Shown here: positions 17,873-27,174 of the stretch, one piece after another
Layout of the letters: each line of letters starts with the position of its first letter
Numbering within the stretch: the first letter of the stretch is position 1
NCBI GenBank assembly: GCA_036374795.1
Contig: DASUTC010000065.1
Coordinates: 1-64,000 of the forward strand
Direction: 5' to 3'
DNA: 64,000 bases
DNA from: Herpetosiphonaceae bacterium
Lineage (GTDB): Bacteria; Chloroflexota; Chloroflexia; Chloroflexales; Kallotenuaceae
Program-made: the position numbers and the translations under genes
The notes under the pieces: model-generated
Told to the model about the DNA's origin: nothing
The model's database searches: none
Seen by the model: the letters and a program-made list of their open reading frames with translations, nothing else

Positions 17873-20116
17873 ATGGGTACCGGTTATCAACAGATCAGCG
17901 AGCCTCAAACGACCATTCGTTTCAAGATCAATCCCGGAGCAATCCATCGCCGAGATCGAGAGACTGGAACTGCCTCGGATGATCACAGCGTTGAGCTTAA
18001 GAACCAGATCTTCAAGGAACGACACAAACGGCAAAATAAGCCGAAGCTGAAGGCTAAAACGCCCACCAAAGGCTATAACAACTTCACGATCCCGCTTGTC
18101 GCCCGCTATGCCGAGTATGACGTAGACGACTCGCTGCGGACGACAGAGAGCGATGAGCCGCTGTTCCAGAAGCATATCTACTTCTTCAACGTCATCGTCG
18201 CGCTGGAGTGGCAGCCGACCAAACGCTACCTGCGCCAGCTCAGGGCAGCGTTTCAGAATGCATCAGACTTTCTGTACGATGTCACCGATGGCTACATGGC
18301 CTTCGGCCAGGTGGTGATCGGCGGGATGGAGCTGATGGAGTGCGCCGACATTCAAATCATGGCCTCCAATCGCTTCCATCCGCGCAGTTGGGTCAATGGT
18401 CTTAACGAGCCGACGAAATACACTCCGATCCGTGTAGGACGCGGCATCTGGCACAAGAATCGCCGGGTTTCGATCCCGTGGGATGAGCCGGAGGGCTACC
18501 GCGCGCTGGTCCATGAGTGGGCACACTATGCCCTGGGCTTGCGTGACGAGTATCTTGAAAAGCACGAGGTGATCATTCCACATAATCCTCCCGTTGGACA
18601 GCAATCCGGCTATGTGATCACGCGCGCGCCACATACGTTGATCATTCCAAGCATCAGTCTCGCCACCGAGTCGATCATGGGATCATTGGAAGGCACCAGC
18701 GAGCTCGTGCCCCAGACCAAAGGGAACAGCGCAGAGCACCGACAGCATATCTGGGCGGAGATCCAGCGCCAGTATCCACGTGTCGACCCGCAGCCGCCTC
18801 GACTGGTAGGGCCGCACCGCCTACCAATCGGGCTACCGAGCTTTCCGATCCTCATCGACAACGACGCCGTGGCGTTAAAAACCAATGGAGCACTTCCCCC
18901 CGCATCGGAGTACGCGAGCCAAGCTGCACAGCAGATGCTGCTCGACGCCGACGGCGAGCTCGTCATGACTGTGCCGATCAACGTCATGGCCGAGCACTGC
19001 TGGGTGTACGTCGTAAAAGGCTCCTTAGACACACCAACGCAGGTTGTCGCCCAGGGAACCCTCGATGCCCGCTCGGTGGGCGATGGCTTCCGGCTGCTCA
19101 ATGCCAAGCGCGGCGACTACGTCGTGCTGATCGGGAAAGGCTCGGATGAGCGCCCGATTGTGCTCACAGGCGAGATCACCGGCACACAGCGTCCTGATGC
19201 CAGCAATGGGCTACCTATGCTCGATCAAGACGAGCAGTACGCCCTTGTGACATGGCATGCCGATCCGGTCACGCCTCAGGATCTACCCCTGGTTGATATG
19301 CAGCCCATGCGCATGGCAGACCCGAATGATCAGACGGCGGAGGTTCAGATTCACATCGCCGGGCAACCCCTTCCCGATACCGTCTGGCTGTTTCCCCTCG
19401 GCCAGCAGCTCGACGATCCGCGCTTTGACATTAGCCCGACCAGCGACCAAACCGAGTGGCAGAGCGAGCCTTGCACCGTCGCATCGCTGGATGGTCATCT
19501 TTATCTGCGCTGGAACGATGAGAAGGACGGGAAGCTTGCGATCTATACGTTTTCGCAAGGCGGCGGCCCGGCCACCCACGTGGCATCGCAGGGCAGCCCG
19601 ATCACCGCCGGCTCATCCGAGGGCAACGTGATGCTCTTTTTCAAGAACGACGATGCGAGTCAGCGCTACGGCAATGTTCGGGTCGTCACCACGCTGATCC
19701 ACGATATAGCAGACGCGGCGGACGACGCGGCAACGAAAGAGCGCAGCTACACGTTCAGTATTGCCAGCAATGAGGCGCTGCCAACCCATCTCACGCCGAC
19801 GCTGATCATGTACTACGACACCCATGCGCTGCGTGATGGCGGCGACCTGCTGATCCATCGGCTCGACGGGACCACCTGGGTTCCAATGCCATCGTATCTG
19901 CCGCCGGGCGCTTCCTTCGCGGCGATGCCTTTGAACAAAGACACGGCTCCACAGCTGATCGCTCAAGACGCCACGACACGCATTGAGCGCTTCCGACTCT
20001 TCTGGACGCCACGCAATGGTGCAAGCTATGCCAGTACGTCAGCACACAGTACGGACCAGGAACGTTCGCCAACCGTCCAGCAACGAGATTCATCGACACC
20101 TGTGCAGGTTTCGTAG
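17873..20116 (+). CDS. HEWAH zinc-metallopeptidase-like protein (CLCA-like N-terminal domain)
   Basis: A 747-residue protein without a signal peptide. His214, Glu215 and His218 lie in VHEWAHYALGLRDEY, an HExxHxxGxxD zinc site with Asp225 as likely third ligand. The HEWAH...DEY pattern resembles the metallohydrolase domain of CLCA proteins. The remaining 500 residues form beta-rich segments: one recalls a CLCA/Ig region (VPINVMAEHCWVYVVKG), another has DTVWLFPLGQ and HLYLRWNDEKDGK. The tail after about 715 is low-complexity Ser/Thr/Gln. ATG 17873 follows GGGAGG by six bases. It is divergent from the TPR-CHAT gene with only about 75 bases between starts, so the two are probably co-regulated. 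Substrate unknown. Confidence 0.7.
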   Translation: MGTGYQQISEPQTTIRFKINPGAIHRRDRETGTASDDHSVELKNQIFKERHKRQNKPKLKAKTPTKGYNNFTIPLVARYAEYDVDDSLRTTESDEPLFQKHIYFFNVIVALEWQPTKRYLRQLRAAFQNASDFLYDVTDGYMAFGQVVIGGMELMECADIQIMASNRFHPRSWVNGLNEPTKYTPIRVGRGIWHKNRRVSIPWDEPEGYRALVHEWAHYALGLRDEYLEKHEVIIPHNPPVGQQSGYVITRAPHTLIIPSISLATESIMGSLEGTSELVPQTKGNSAEHRQHIWAEIQRQYPRVDPQPPRLVGPHRLPIGLPSFPILIDNDAVALKTNGALPPASEYASQAAQQMLLDADGELVMTVPINVMAEHCWVYVVKGSLDTPTQVVAQGTLDARSVGDGFRLLNAKRGDYVVLIGKGSDERPIVLTGEITGTQRPDASNGLPMLDQDEQYALVTWHADPVTPQDLPLVDMQPMRMADPNDQTAEVQIHIAGQPLPDTVWLFPLGQQLDDPRFDISPTSDQTEWQSEPCTVASLDGHLYLRWNDEKDGKLAIYTFSQGGGPATHVASQGSPITAGSSEGNVMLFFKNDDASQRYGNVRVVTTLIHDIADAADDAATKERSYTFSIASNEALPTHLTPTLIMYYDTHALRDGGDLLIHRLDGTTWVPMPSYLPPGASFAAMPLNKDTAPQLIAQDATTRIERFRLFWTPRNGASYASTSAHSTDQERSPTVQQRDSSTPVQVS

Positions 20117-20340
20117 AACGTACGCATCAGCATAGCACGCTCGTCAACACACCAGGCCATGCACGACTCACGAGCAAGTGCAAGATTCGCGATGCGCGCT
20201 GCCTTTAACCAAAGACGAGCAGCGCATCGCTCAATGATCGGGCTGATCGTGAGGCTGGAAGAGAGTGAGACACTCGATGATCGTTGGTCGGCGCTGAAGG
20301 AGCGAGAGGCCGCCGACCGAGCATTGGTTGAGGTGAGCAC

Positions 20341-21195
20341 ATGCCAAGGATCGCACTGAGCGCCGGACACCGGAATCAGACCGGCGGCAACCCAATTGAG
20401 ATGGAATTGGTCGGGCCGATCACCCACGAGCTGGCGGAAAGCTGCCGTGATCACGGCTTCGATGTGCGGGTGGTGACGCCCGACGACGGCGTAGGCACCT
20501 TTCCGGGGGGCCTGCGCGAGGTCGCCAAGCAAGTCGTGCAGTGGGCCGACCAGGGCTGGCGCGCCGATATCTTCCTTGAGGTCCACGCCGAGAGCAACGG
20601 AAGCGGCGATCTCGGTCGCGGCTGCTTCGCGATCTATCCCGCCGCCGACGGCGATACCGATGTGATCGTCCGCGACAGGCTCGGCCCGATGATCGTGCGA
20701 GCACTCCGCGACGAAACCACGATTCCGCTGCGCGGCAGCGGCGTGCTGTCGGAGCGTCAGACGCATGTCTGGACCAAGCACAACGCCCGGCTGGGCATCT
20801 TCGAGGTCACGCGGCGCTTGCAGGTGCATTGCCATCGGCTGATCGTTGAGGTGGGCGCGTATAGTTCGCCAGCCGATCTGCGCGTGATGCAGCGTCCCGA
20901 TTTCGCAGCCAGGGCCGGGCGCGCCATGGCCGAGGCTATCGCGCAATTCCATGATCGGCCCCTGCACCAGGAGCTGCGCTGGTATCGCGTCGCCGTTGAT
21001 ACGGCCCGCACCCGCGAGGGACCGGGTACGCGATTCCGGATCGCGCTGCAAGGCGAGGCGCTGATGCACCGGGATCAGGTCTTCGCCGGGGATGAGGTCG
21101 TGGAGGGCGAGCCGGTCAACGGCAATCCGCTGTGGGTCCATCGCGCCGATCATATTGGCTTCATCAGCATGGCGCTCCTGGAAAAAGCGGCATAG
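20341..21195 (+). CDS. N-acetylmuramoyl-L-alanine amidase-like protein with SH3-type C-terminus
   Basis: A 284-residue protein. The amidase_3 fold is indicated by SAGH (His10), Glu20, His82 in LEVHAES and the catalytic Glu170 in LIVEVGAYSSPAD, the zinc and acid positions of this family. Residues about 215-282 form a bacterial SH3-like domain (VDTARTREGPGTRFRI ... PLWVHRADHIGFIS). It would cleave the amide between muramic acid and the stem peptide. No signal peptide is seen, so release may need lysis or another route, or its substrate may be internal. ATG 20341 follows GAGG. It is close to the metallopeptidase gene but separated by 224 bases. Confidence 0.82.
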   Translation: MPRIALSAGHRNQTGGNPIEMELVGPITHELAESCRDHGFDVRVVTPDDGVGTFPGGLREVAKQVVQWADQGWRADIFLEVHAESNGSGDLGRGCFAIYPAADGDTDVIVRDRLGPMIVRALRDETTIPLRGSGVLSERQTHVWTKHNARLGIFEVTRRLQVHCHRLIVEVGAYSSPADLRVMQRPDFAARAGRAMAEAIAQFHDRPLHQELRWYRVAVDTARTREGPGTRFRIALQGEALMHRDQVFAGDEVVEGEPVNGNPLWVHRADHIGFISMALLEKAA

Positions 21196-21288
21196 CACAC
21201 CCCTCAGCCGCAAGACCAGCCAGCGCACCGGGCGCGCGATCGGGGCGGAAGACACCCCGATCGCCCCACCGCCCGCGCTGCCTGCCAG

Positions 21289-22155
21289 CTACACGCCAAG
21301 CACCGCCGCGACTCGCCTGAGCGTGTCGATGTGCTCCTGTGGCGAGCGCAGCCCCGCGCTCATCGTGTTGACGCTGAGATGCGTCGCGCCTAGCTCACGC
21401 CACGCCTCGACATAGCGCTCCCAGCCGCTCTCCGGCACCTGGCCGATGCTCATGCGCGCCTCGACGCCCACCGCATCCGGCGCGCGGCCAGCCGCCTCGG
21501 TGTATGCCCGCAGCCGCTCCAGCGCCGCGCGCGCCCGATCATCGGGTGGGAGCTGCGGAAACCAGCCGTCGGCGATGCGCGCCGTCCGCTCAAGCACCCT
21601 GTCGGCGCCGCCGCCGATCCAGATCGGGATCGGACGCTGGAGCGGCAGCGGGTTGATCCCGGCGGCGTCGATCCGATGCCAGCGCCCCTGGAACGTCACC
21701 ACCGGCTCGGTCCAGAGCCTCCGCAGCACGGCAATCTGCTCCTCGCTGCGCGCGCCGCGATTCCCGAAGTCCTCGTTGAGGCCCTCATACTCCACGGCAT
21801 TCCAGCCGATGCCGACGCCGAGCCGCAGCCGCCCGCCGCTGAGCAGATCGACCTCCGCCGCCTGCTTGGCGACCAGCGCGGTCTGGCGCTGCGGCAGAAT
21901 GATCACGCCCGTCACCAGCTCGATCCGAGTGGTCAGCCCGGCAATGTAGCCGAAGAGCACAAACGGCTCGTGAAACGGCGTCTCGCTGGTATACGGCCCG
22001 CGCCAGTCCACGCGAGTGGCGGTCGACGCGCCCAGCACATGATCGTACACCAGCAGATGGCGATAGCCGAGATCCTCGACCGCCTGCGCATAATCCCGAA
22101 TAGCCACGGCATCCGTACCGATCTCAGTTTGCGGAAAGACCACCCCGATTCGCAT
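21289..22155 (-). CDS. LLM-class flavin/F420-dependent oxidoreductase
   Basis: A 288-residue luciferase-like monooxygenase-fold enzyme. MRIGVVFPQTEIG begins the first strand; LVTGVIILPQRQTALVAKQA (about 81-100) and GGRLRLGVGIGWNAVEY (about 107-123) are diagnostic of the F420-dependent subgroup; PIWIGGGADRVLERTAR (about 178-194) is the phosphate-binding region. Substrate cannot be assigned. ATG 22155 follows GAGGAG by five bases. It is divergent from the ABC transporter operon, separated by a repeat-containing spacer. Use of F420 rather than FMN is inferred from subgroup resemblance. Confidence 0.9.
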   Translation of the reverse strand: MRIGVVFPQTEIGTDAVAIRDYAQAVEDLGYRHLLVYDHVLGASTATRVDWRGPYTSETPFHEPFVLFGYIAGLTTRIELVTGVIILPQRQTALVAKQAAEVDLLSGGRLRLGVGIGWNAVEYEGLNEDFGNRGARSEEQIAVLRRLWTEPVVTFQGRWHRIDAAGINPLPLQRPIPIWIGGGADRVLERTARIADGWFPQLPPDDRARAALERLRAYTEAAGRAPDAVGVEARMSIGQVPESGWERYVEAWRELGATHLSVNTMSAGLRSPQEHIDTLRRVAAVLGV

Positions 22156-22477
22156 ATGCTCTCCTCGCTTCGAGTTCCAAGTTTCGAGTTCCAGGTTTCA
22201 AGTTGCGAGTTCATCGAACGTTGAACGTTGAACGTTGAACTCGCTTTGTTCGCTTGTTCCCTTGTTCTCTGTTCCTGGTGCTCCCTGGCAGCCACCCACG
22301 CGCGGCCTGCGGCGCGATCGGCAGTATATCAGGATTCGCCGCATGTACGGTAGAATAGCATCATCACAGCCGCACGATCCTCATGCCGTGGTATCGTGTA
22401 TAAGCAGGCTGGCAACCGCTCGCCCAATGTCGAGCGCAGCCGCGTCTGGAACCGAATCCAGGTAAAGGAGGCCACCT
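22156..22477. other. 322-bp divergent spacer between LLM gene and ABC operon
   Basis: The left half is occupied by both words of the dispersed repeat family (22170-22275). The right half has TAGAAT at 22351 as a possible -10 for the transporter operon without a convincing -35. No gene is seen. Confidence 0.45.
22170..22275. repeat. heptameric repeat block (GTTGAAC and GTTCCAAGTTT types)
   Basis: GAGTTCCAAGTTTCGAGTTCC and related words run to 22213, followed by three perfect tandem copies of GTTGAAC at 22220-22240, then pyrimidine-rich CTTGTTCCCTTGTTCTC. It combines the B-type (ACTTGAA) and A-type (GAACAAA) words found separately in other gaps. Confidence 0.65.
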
Positions 22478-24157
22478 ATGCCGCGATCCAGCCCGATTAG
22501 CCGTCGTCTCTTGTGTTTTATCGGCCTGCTGCTGCTTGCCGCCTGCGGCGCGCCAGCAGCCCAGCCCACGACACAGCCGTCCGCCGGGGCATCCGCGCCG
22601 CCATCGGCCAGCCCGGCAGGACAATCGCCCGCAGCAGGCGGGACCGCCAGCGCGAAGGAGACGCTGATCTTCGCCGCCGATCTCTCCGATCAGATTTCGC
22701 TTGACCCCGCAGTTGTCTATGAGTTTGGCGGCATTCAGGTTGTCGGCAACATCTACGAGACGCTGGTCAGCTTCGATCCCGGCGACTCGATCCTCAAGCC
22801 GGTCCTGGCGAAGGAGTGGGAGATCCAGGATAGCGGCGACATGTGGACGATCACGTTCAGCCTGGACCAGAGCGCCAAGTTTGCCAGCGGTCGCCCGGTG
22901 ACAGCCGACGACGTGATCTACTCGTGGAGCCGCGTGCTGGACCTGAACAAGTCGCCCGCCTTTTTGTTTATCGACATCGCGCAGCTCAAGAAAGAGAACA
23001 TGCGCGCGGTCGATCCGCAGACGGTCGAGGTCAAGCTGCCCAAGACCGCCAGCCCGCAGGTCTTTCTGTCGATCCTGAGCTTTACGATCGGCGGGATTGT
23101 CGATAAGCAGGAGATCATGGCGAACGCCGGCAGCGATATGGGCTCGACCTGGCTTAACGACCACTCCGCCGGGAGCGGCCCGTATGTGCTGGAGCGCTGG
23201 GAGCGCGGCACGCAGAACGTGCTGAGCGCCAATCCCAACTACTGGCGGCAGGCGCCCGCGATCAAACGGGTGATCATGCGCAACGTGGGCGAGGCCGCCA
23301 ACCTTCAGGCGGCGATCGAAACCGGCGATGCCGACATCGTGCAAGACCTGGGGCCGGAGCAGATCAAGGCGCTGGAGAACAATCCCGACGTGCAGATCGT
23401 CAAGGCGACCGCGACGACGCTGGTCTATCTTGGGATGAACGCCAAAACGCCGCCGCTTGACAAGGTTGAGATCCGCGAGGCGATCCGCTATGCGATCAAC
23501 TACGACGAGATCGTCAACAACCTGCTGAGCGGCAACGGCGAAGTCGTGCAGGAGATCATCCCGGCGGGTCTGTTCGGCCATACCGCGAGCAAGCCCTTCA
23601 AGCAGGACATCGCCAAGGCGAAAGAGCTGATCGCAAAAGCAGGCGTCGCCGAGGGCACCGAGATCGAGATGCTGGTGACGGCGGCGGCGAACGCGCCCGG
23701 CGGCGTCGAGTGGAGCACCCTGGCGGCCAAGCTTCAGAGCGATCTCCAGCAGATCGGGCTGAAGATCACGATCAAGGCGATCCAGCAATCGGAGCTGCTG
23801 ACGATCTACCGGGCACAGAAAGGGCAGTTGGTGCTGATCCTGTGGGGGCCGGACTTCCCCGATCCCGACGGCAACGTCACGCCGTTCACCAACTATGAGG
23901 CCAAGTCGATCGCCTGGCGCAACGCCTGGGAAGCCCCCGACATTGCCAAGCTCAGCCAGCAGGCGGCCCTGGAGCAGGATAGCACCAGGCGCGCCGAGCT
24001 GTACAAGCAGATCACCGAGCGCGTGCTGCACGAAGGCCCGTACGCCGTGCTCTACCAGCCGACGCGACCCTTTGGCGTTCGCAAGAATGTCAAAGGCTTC
24101 GTCTACGATGCGGTCGATACGCCAGCGGTTTCGTTCTGGCTGCTCAGCAAGGAGTGA
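22478..24157 (+). CDS. oligopeptide-type ABC transporter substrate-binding lipoprotein
   Basis: A 559-residue extracytoplasmic binding protein of the DppA/OppA family (SBP_bac_5). The N-terminus has a lipobox LLAAC with the lipidated Cys23, then a Pro/Ala/Ser linker to about residue 60. The core starts ETLIFAADLSDQISLDPAVV and contains AKEWEIQDSGDMWTITFSLD and SARPVTADDVIYSWSR-like strings, signature positions of the family. Expected ligands are peptides or other small solutes. AAAGGAGG precedes ATG 22478. It is first in an operon with two permeases; the 84-base spacer to the permease carries a perfect inverted repeat. No ATPase genes follow, so these must be elsewhere. Confidence 0.93.
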   Translation: MPRSSPISRRLLCFIGLLLLAACGAPAAQPTTQPSAGASAPPSASPAGQSPAAGGTASAKETLIFAADLSDQISLDPAVVYEFGGIQVVGNIYETLVSFDPGDSILKPVLAKEWEIQDSGDMWTITFSLDQSAKFASGRPVTADDVIYSWSRVLDLNKSPAFLFIDIAQLKKENMRAVDPQTVEVKLPKTASPQVFLSILSFTIGGIVDKQEIMANAGSDMGSTWLNDHSAGSGPYVLERWERGTQNVLSANPNYWRQAPAIKRVIMRNVGEAANLQAAIETGDADIVQDLGPEQIKALENNPDVQIVKATATTLVYLGMNAKTPPLDKVEIREAIRYAINYDEIVNNLLSGNGEVVQEIIPAGLFGHTASKPFKQDIAKAKELIAKAGVAEGTEIEMLVTAAANAPGGVEWSTLAAKLQSDLQQIGLKITIKAIQQSELLTIYRAQKGQLVLILWGPDFPDPDGNVTPFTNYEAKSIAWRNAWEAPDIAKLSQQAALEQDSTRRAELYKQITERVLHEGPYAVLYQPTRPFGVRKNVKGFVYDAVDTPAVSFWLLSKE

Positions 24158-24166
24158 AACAGCAAG

Positions 24167-24219
24167 CAAAGAACAAAGAACAAACCATGCGTGCGTGCTC
24201 CGCTGTTCTTTGTTCTTTG
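24167..24219. repeat. perfect inverted repeat of the GAACAAA family
   Basis: Left arm 24167-24182 and right arm 24204-24219 are perfect 16-base complements (CAAAGAACAAAGAACA and its reverse), each with 7-base periodicity, around a 21-base loop. It lies between the binding-protein stop and the permease start, where it could fold in the mRNA. Confidence 0.75.
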
Positions 24220-24241
24220 TTCCGTTGTTCTACTCAAGCCT

Positions 24242-25249
24242 ATGCTTCGCTACATTATTCGCCGCCTGGCCGGTCTGCTGCTGGTCTTTGTCGGCGTGTC
24301 GGTGATCACGTTCACGCTGGCGCAGCTCGTGCCGGTCGATCCCGCCGTGGCTGCGCTGGGCCAGAACGCCCGCGATGAGCAGATCGAGGCGTTTCGGCGG
24401 CAGTACGGCCTCGATCGCTCGCCGGTCGAGCAGTACCTCAGCTACGTTGGGCGGCTGCTCCAGGGCGATCTCGGCACCTCGATTCGGACGCGCCGCCCGG
24501 TCGCGGAGGACCTGCGCGATTTTCTACCGGCGACGATCGAGCTAGCGCTGGCGGCGATGGTCGTTGCGCTGATCCTGGGGATCGCGCTGGGCATCCTCGC
24601 CGCCGTCCGCCGCAACTCGCTGCTGGATGGCGCGGCGCGGGTTTTCGCGCTGGTCGGCGGCGCGCTGCCGATCTTCTTCCTTGGCCTGGTCATGCTAGCG
24701 ATCTTCTACAGCCGCCTGCGCTGGCTGCCGGGTCCGGGCCGCCTCGACGCGCTGTTGCAGCCGCCGCCGCGCGTCACCGGCATGTACACCGTCGATAGCC
24801 TGCTGGCGGGCGACTGGACGCTGCTGCGCAACAGCCTGGAGCATCTGGTCTTACCGGCGGCGACGCTCGGCTACTTCTCGACGGCGGTGCTGCTGCGGAT
24901 GACGCGCTCGTCGATGCTGGAGGTGCTCGGCCAGGATTATATTCGCACGGCGCGCGCCAAGGGCCTTCACGATCGGGTTGTGCTGCTGCGGCACGCGCTC
25001 AAAAACGGCATGATCCCGGTGCTGACGACGATCGGCATTACGTTCGGCAGCCTGCTCTCCGGCGCGGTCCTGACCGAGACGATCTTTGCGTGGCCGGGCC
25101 TGGGCCGCTACGCCACGGCATCCGCCACCAGCCTCGACTTTCCGGCGGTCATGGGCGTGACGCTGATCGCCGCGATCGTCTATCCCGTCGTCAACACGCT
25201 GGTCGACATCGGCTACCACGCGCTCGATCCGCGCATCCGCGCCGGTTGA
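24242..25249 (+). CDS. ABC transporter permease (DppB type)
   Basis: A 335-residue inner-membrane permease with about six transmembrane helices. MLRYIIRRLAGLLLVFVGVS is the typical first helix and LAQLVPVDPAVAALG the periplasmic start. ARAKGLHDRVVLLRHALKNG holds the EAA-type loop that contacts the ATPase. The frame extends left to 24191, but that segment translates the repeat, so ATG 24242 is the real start. It pairs with the downstream permease to form the pore. Confidence 0.93.
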   Translation: MLRYIIRRLAGLLLVFVGVSVITFTLAQLVPVDPAVAALGQNARDEQIEAFRRQYGLDRSPVEQYLSYVGRLLQGDLGTSIRTRRPVAEDLRDFLPATIELALAAMVVALILGIALGILAAVRRNSLLDGAARVFALVGGALPIFFLGLVMLAIFYSRLRWLPGPGRLDALLQPPPRVTGMYTVDSLLAGDWTLLRNSLEHLVLPAATLGYFSTAVLLRMTRSSMLEVLGQDYIRTARAKGLHDRVVLLRHALKNGMIPVLTTIGITFGSLLSGAVLTETIFAWPGLGRYATASATSLDFPAVMGVTLIAAIVYPVVNTLVDIGYHALDPRIRAG

Positions 25250-25260
25250 AAAGGTGATCC

Positions 25261-26151
25261 ATGACCGTATCCGATAGCCGCCTGCTGCCTGCTTCGGCGG
25301 AGGAACTGCCAGCCAGCACACGTCGCCGCGACCTCGTGCGGGCCATGCGCCAGCCTGCGGTGATCGCCGGGATCGTCGTGCTGATCTGCTTCGGCGGCGC
25401 GGCCCTGCTCGCGCCCTGGCTCAGCCCCGCCGATCCGCTGGCACAAAACGTCGTCGCCGGGCTGCGCCCGCCCTCAGCCGAGCATCTGCTTGGCACCGAC
25501 AAGCTCGGACGCGATCTGCTGAGCCGCATGCTGTATGGCGCGCGGATCTCGCTGCTGGTCGGCGTGGCCGTGGTGACGCTCGCCGGGGGGCTGGGGACGC
25601 TCCTGGGGCTGGTGGCGGGCTACGCCGGAGGCTGGATCGACGAGGCGCTGATGCGGCTCACCGACATCTTCTTTGCCTTTCCCGCGCTGATCCTGGCGAT
25701 GGCAATCGCGGGCGCGCTAGGGCCGAGCTTGCAGAACGCGCTGATCGCAATCAGCGTCGTGAGCTGGCCGGTCTACGCGCGGCTGATCCGTGGACAGGTG
25801 CTCTCACTCAAGCAGCAGGAGTTCATCCAGGCGGCGCGCACGCTGGGCGTCCCCGAATGGCGCATCATCCTGCGCCACCTGCTGCCCAACACGCTCGCGC
25901 CGCTGCTGGTGCAGACGAGCTTCGACATGGGCGCGGCGATTACCGCCGTCGCCGGGCTGTCGTTCATCGGCTTTGGTGCGCAGCCGCCCACGCCGGAGTG
26001 GGGCGTGATGATCAGCGAGGGGCGCAACTATATCACCACCCAGTGGTGGCTCTCGACGATCCCGGCCCTGGCGATCCTGCTGGTGGTGGGCGGCTTCAAC
26101 CTGCTGGGCGACGGCCTGCGCGACGCGCTCGATCCGCGTCTGGAGCGCTGA
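25261..26151 (+). CDS. ABC transporter permease (DppC type)
   Basis: A 296-residue permease starting 11 bases after its partner. A cytoplasmic N-terminal tail (about 35 residues) precedes the first helix. Family marks are HLLGTDKLGRDLLSRMLYGA (about 79-98) and the EAA loop FIQAARTLGVPEWRIILRHL (about 189-208), then LSFIGFGAQPPTPEWGVMI near the end. AAAGGTGAT precedes ATG 25261. No ATP-binding subunits follow, so the transporter relies on subunits encoded elsewhere. Confidence 0.93.
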   Translation: MTVSDSRLLPASAEELPASTRRRDLVRAMRQPAVIAGIVVLICFGGAALLAPWLSPADPLAQNVVAGLRPPSAEHLLGTDKLGRDLLSRMLYGARISLLVGVAVVTLAGGLGTLLGLVAGYAGGWIDEALMRLTDIFFAFPALILAMAIAGALGPSLQNALIAISVVSWPVYARLIRGQVLSLKQQEFIQAARTLGVPEWRIILRHLLPNTLAPLLVQTSFDMGAAITAVAGLSFIGFGAQPPTPEWGVMISEGRNYITTQWWLSTIPALAILLVVGGFNLLGDGLRDALDPRLER

Positions 26152-26295
26152 GCACGATCCGCATGTCGGGTGAGCCATGGAGAGAATTGCACACAAGGTG
26201 GTCACCCCTTTACGCCCGGCGCGACTTCCAGGTTGTATCCTTGAACGAGCCCCCTTACATCTGTGCCACCAGCCTTTCTTGATTGGAGGTGCGCT

Positions 26296-26619
26296 ATGGC
26301 ATTCAAGGTACACGTGGTGCGGAGCTACAACTACTCCTTCGATGCCCGTGCGGGCGGCCCCGGACGGCTGCAACTATGGGGCGAGGCGGGGAAGCTTGCG
26401 GAGATTAGCTTTGTCGAGGATAGCGCGTCTGTCCCGGCGCCAAGCCTGTATCCGAATCTCGCGGGCGCGAACGCCTACTTCAAGCGCAGCGCGATGCTCC
26501 CGCTGATCGATATGCTGCGCAACGAAGGGCCGGTCAGCGTGACCGTTAACGATCAAGCTCCAGGCTTCATGTTCGTGCATACCGGGATTGAACCGGCTGG
26601 GGAGAATGAGAATCAGTAA
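26296..26619 (+). CDS. hypothetical protein, 107 aa
   Basis: I do not recognise the family. GGAGGTGCGCT before ATG 26296 is an excellent ribosome site. The protein is soluble and beta-rich (MAFKVHVVRSYNYSF, GRLQLWGEAGKLAEISFV), with a central helix (AMLPLIDMLRNEGPV) and a last strand GFMFVHTGIE. There is no catalytic motif or signal peptide. It is a single gene closed by the terminator at 26656. Confidence 0.72.
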   Translation: MAFKVHVVRSYNYSFDARAGGPGRLQLWGEAGKLAEISFVEDSASVPAPSLYPNLAGANAYFKRSAMLPLIDMLRNEGPVSVTVNDQAPGFMFVHTGIEPAGENENQ

Positions 26620-26655
26620 TCCGGCTATCTCAATGATGTAAGCTGGGGTACGTCA

Positions 26656-26690
26656 CACAGGGCAGGAATCTCCTGCCCTGTGGTTTGTTT
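26656..26690 (+). terminator. intrinsic terminator
   Basis: CACAGGGCAGGA pairs perfectly with TCCTGCCCTGTG (12 bp, loop ATC) and is followed by GGTTTGTTT. It lies about 40 bases after the 107-aa gene. Confidence 0.85.
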
Positions 26691-26843
26691 GGAGCATCGC
26701 TTCGGCATCGGTCGAGCATCCGGGAGTCCTTGCATCTGCCACGCGAGGCGCTACACTTGCTACCGGCTACCATCGACGTATCACGCGGCATAGCCAGACA
26801 ATGATCAGTTGACGCGACGATCCGGCAGATGAGGTGATCGATC

Positions 26844-27164
26844 ATGTCCGAGCAACACTACGACTTCTACGGGGCTATTCGCACGCTGCTGAGCCGCACG
26901 AGCGCGGAGGGCACAGGCGACGTGCCGGATCGGCTGCGGGCTGCGCACCATGAGGCGCTGCGCTACCGGCGACAGCTCGACGCGCTACGGGCCGAATTGG
27001 AGCGGCTGCTGGCCGAGACTTCGGCACCCACGGCACCACCCGGTCGCGGCGGGCCTGCGCCGTCGAAGCGGCTGGCATGCCACCACGCCGATCGCGCGGA
27101 CGCGACTAGGCTGGTCGAGGGCGATCTGCCGCCCTGGATGGTCGATTGCTCCGAGCCGCACTAG
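26844..27164 (+). CDS. small hypothetical protein, 106 aa, coiled-coil middle
   Basis: Unrecognised. GAGGTGATCGATC precedes ATG 26844. The centre (about 30-58) is a charged helix with heptad character (HHEALRYRRQLDALRAELER), followed by a Pro/Gly-rich linker and a Cys/His-containing tail (ACHHADRADATR, then the final DCSEPH). It could be an adaptor or a zinc-binding tail. It ends ten bases from the convergent SARP gene. Confidence 0.6.
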   Translation: MSEQHYDFYGAIRTLLSRTSAEGTGDVPDRLRAAHHEALRYRRQLDALRAELERLLAETSAPTAPPGRGGPAPSKRLACHHADRADATRLVEGDLPPWMVDCSEPH

Positions 27165-27174
27165 AGGTAGCGCG

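Noticed and set aside
20159-20359. 66-codon rightward frame before the amidase
   Set aside because: It overlaps the well-supported amidase start by 19 bases, has no good ribosome site and no recognisable content. A shorter version from ATG 20234 is no better.
20026-21255. Long (409-codon) leftward frame antisense to the amidase
   Set aside because: It mirrors the codon structure of the amidase gene in GC-rich DNA and matches no family; a typical shadow frame.
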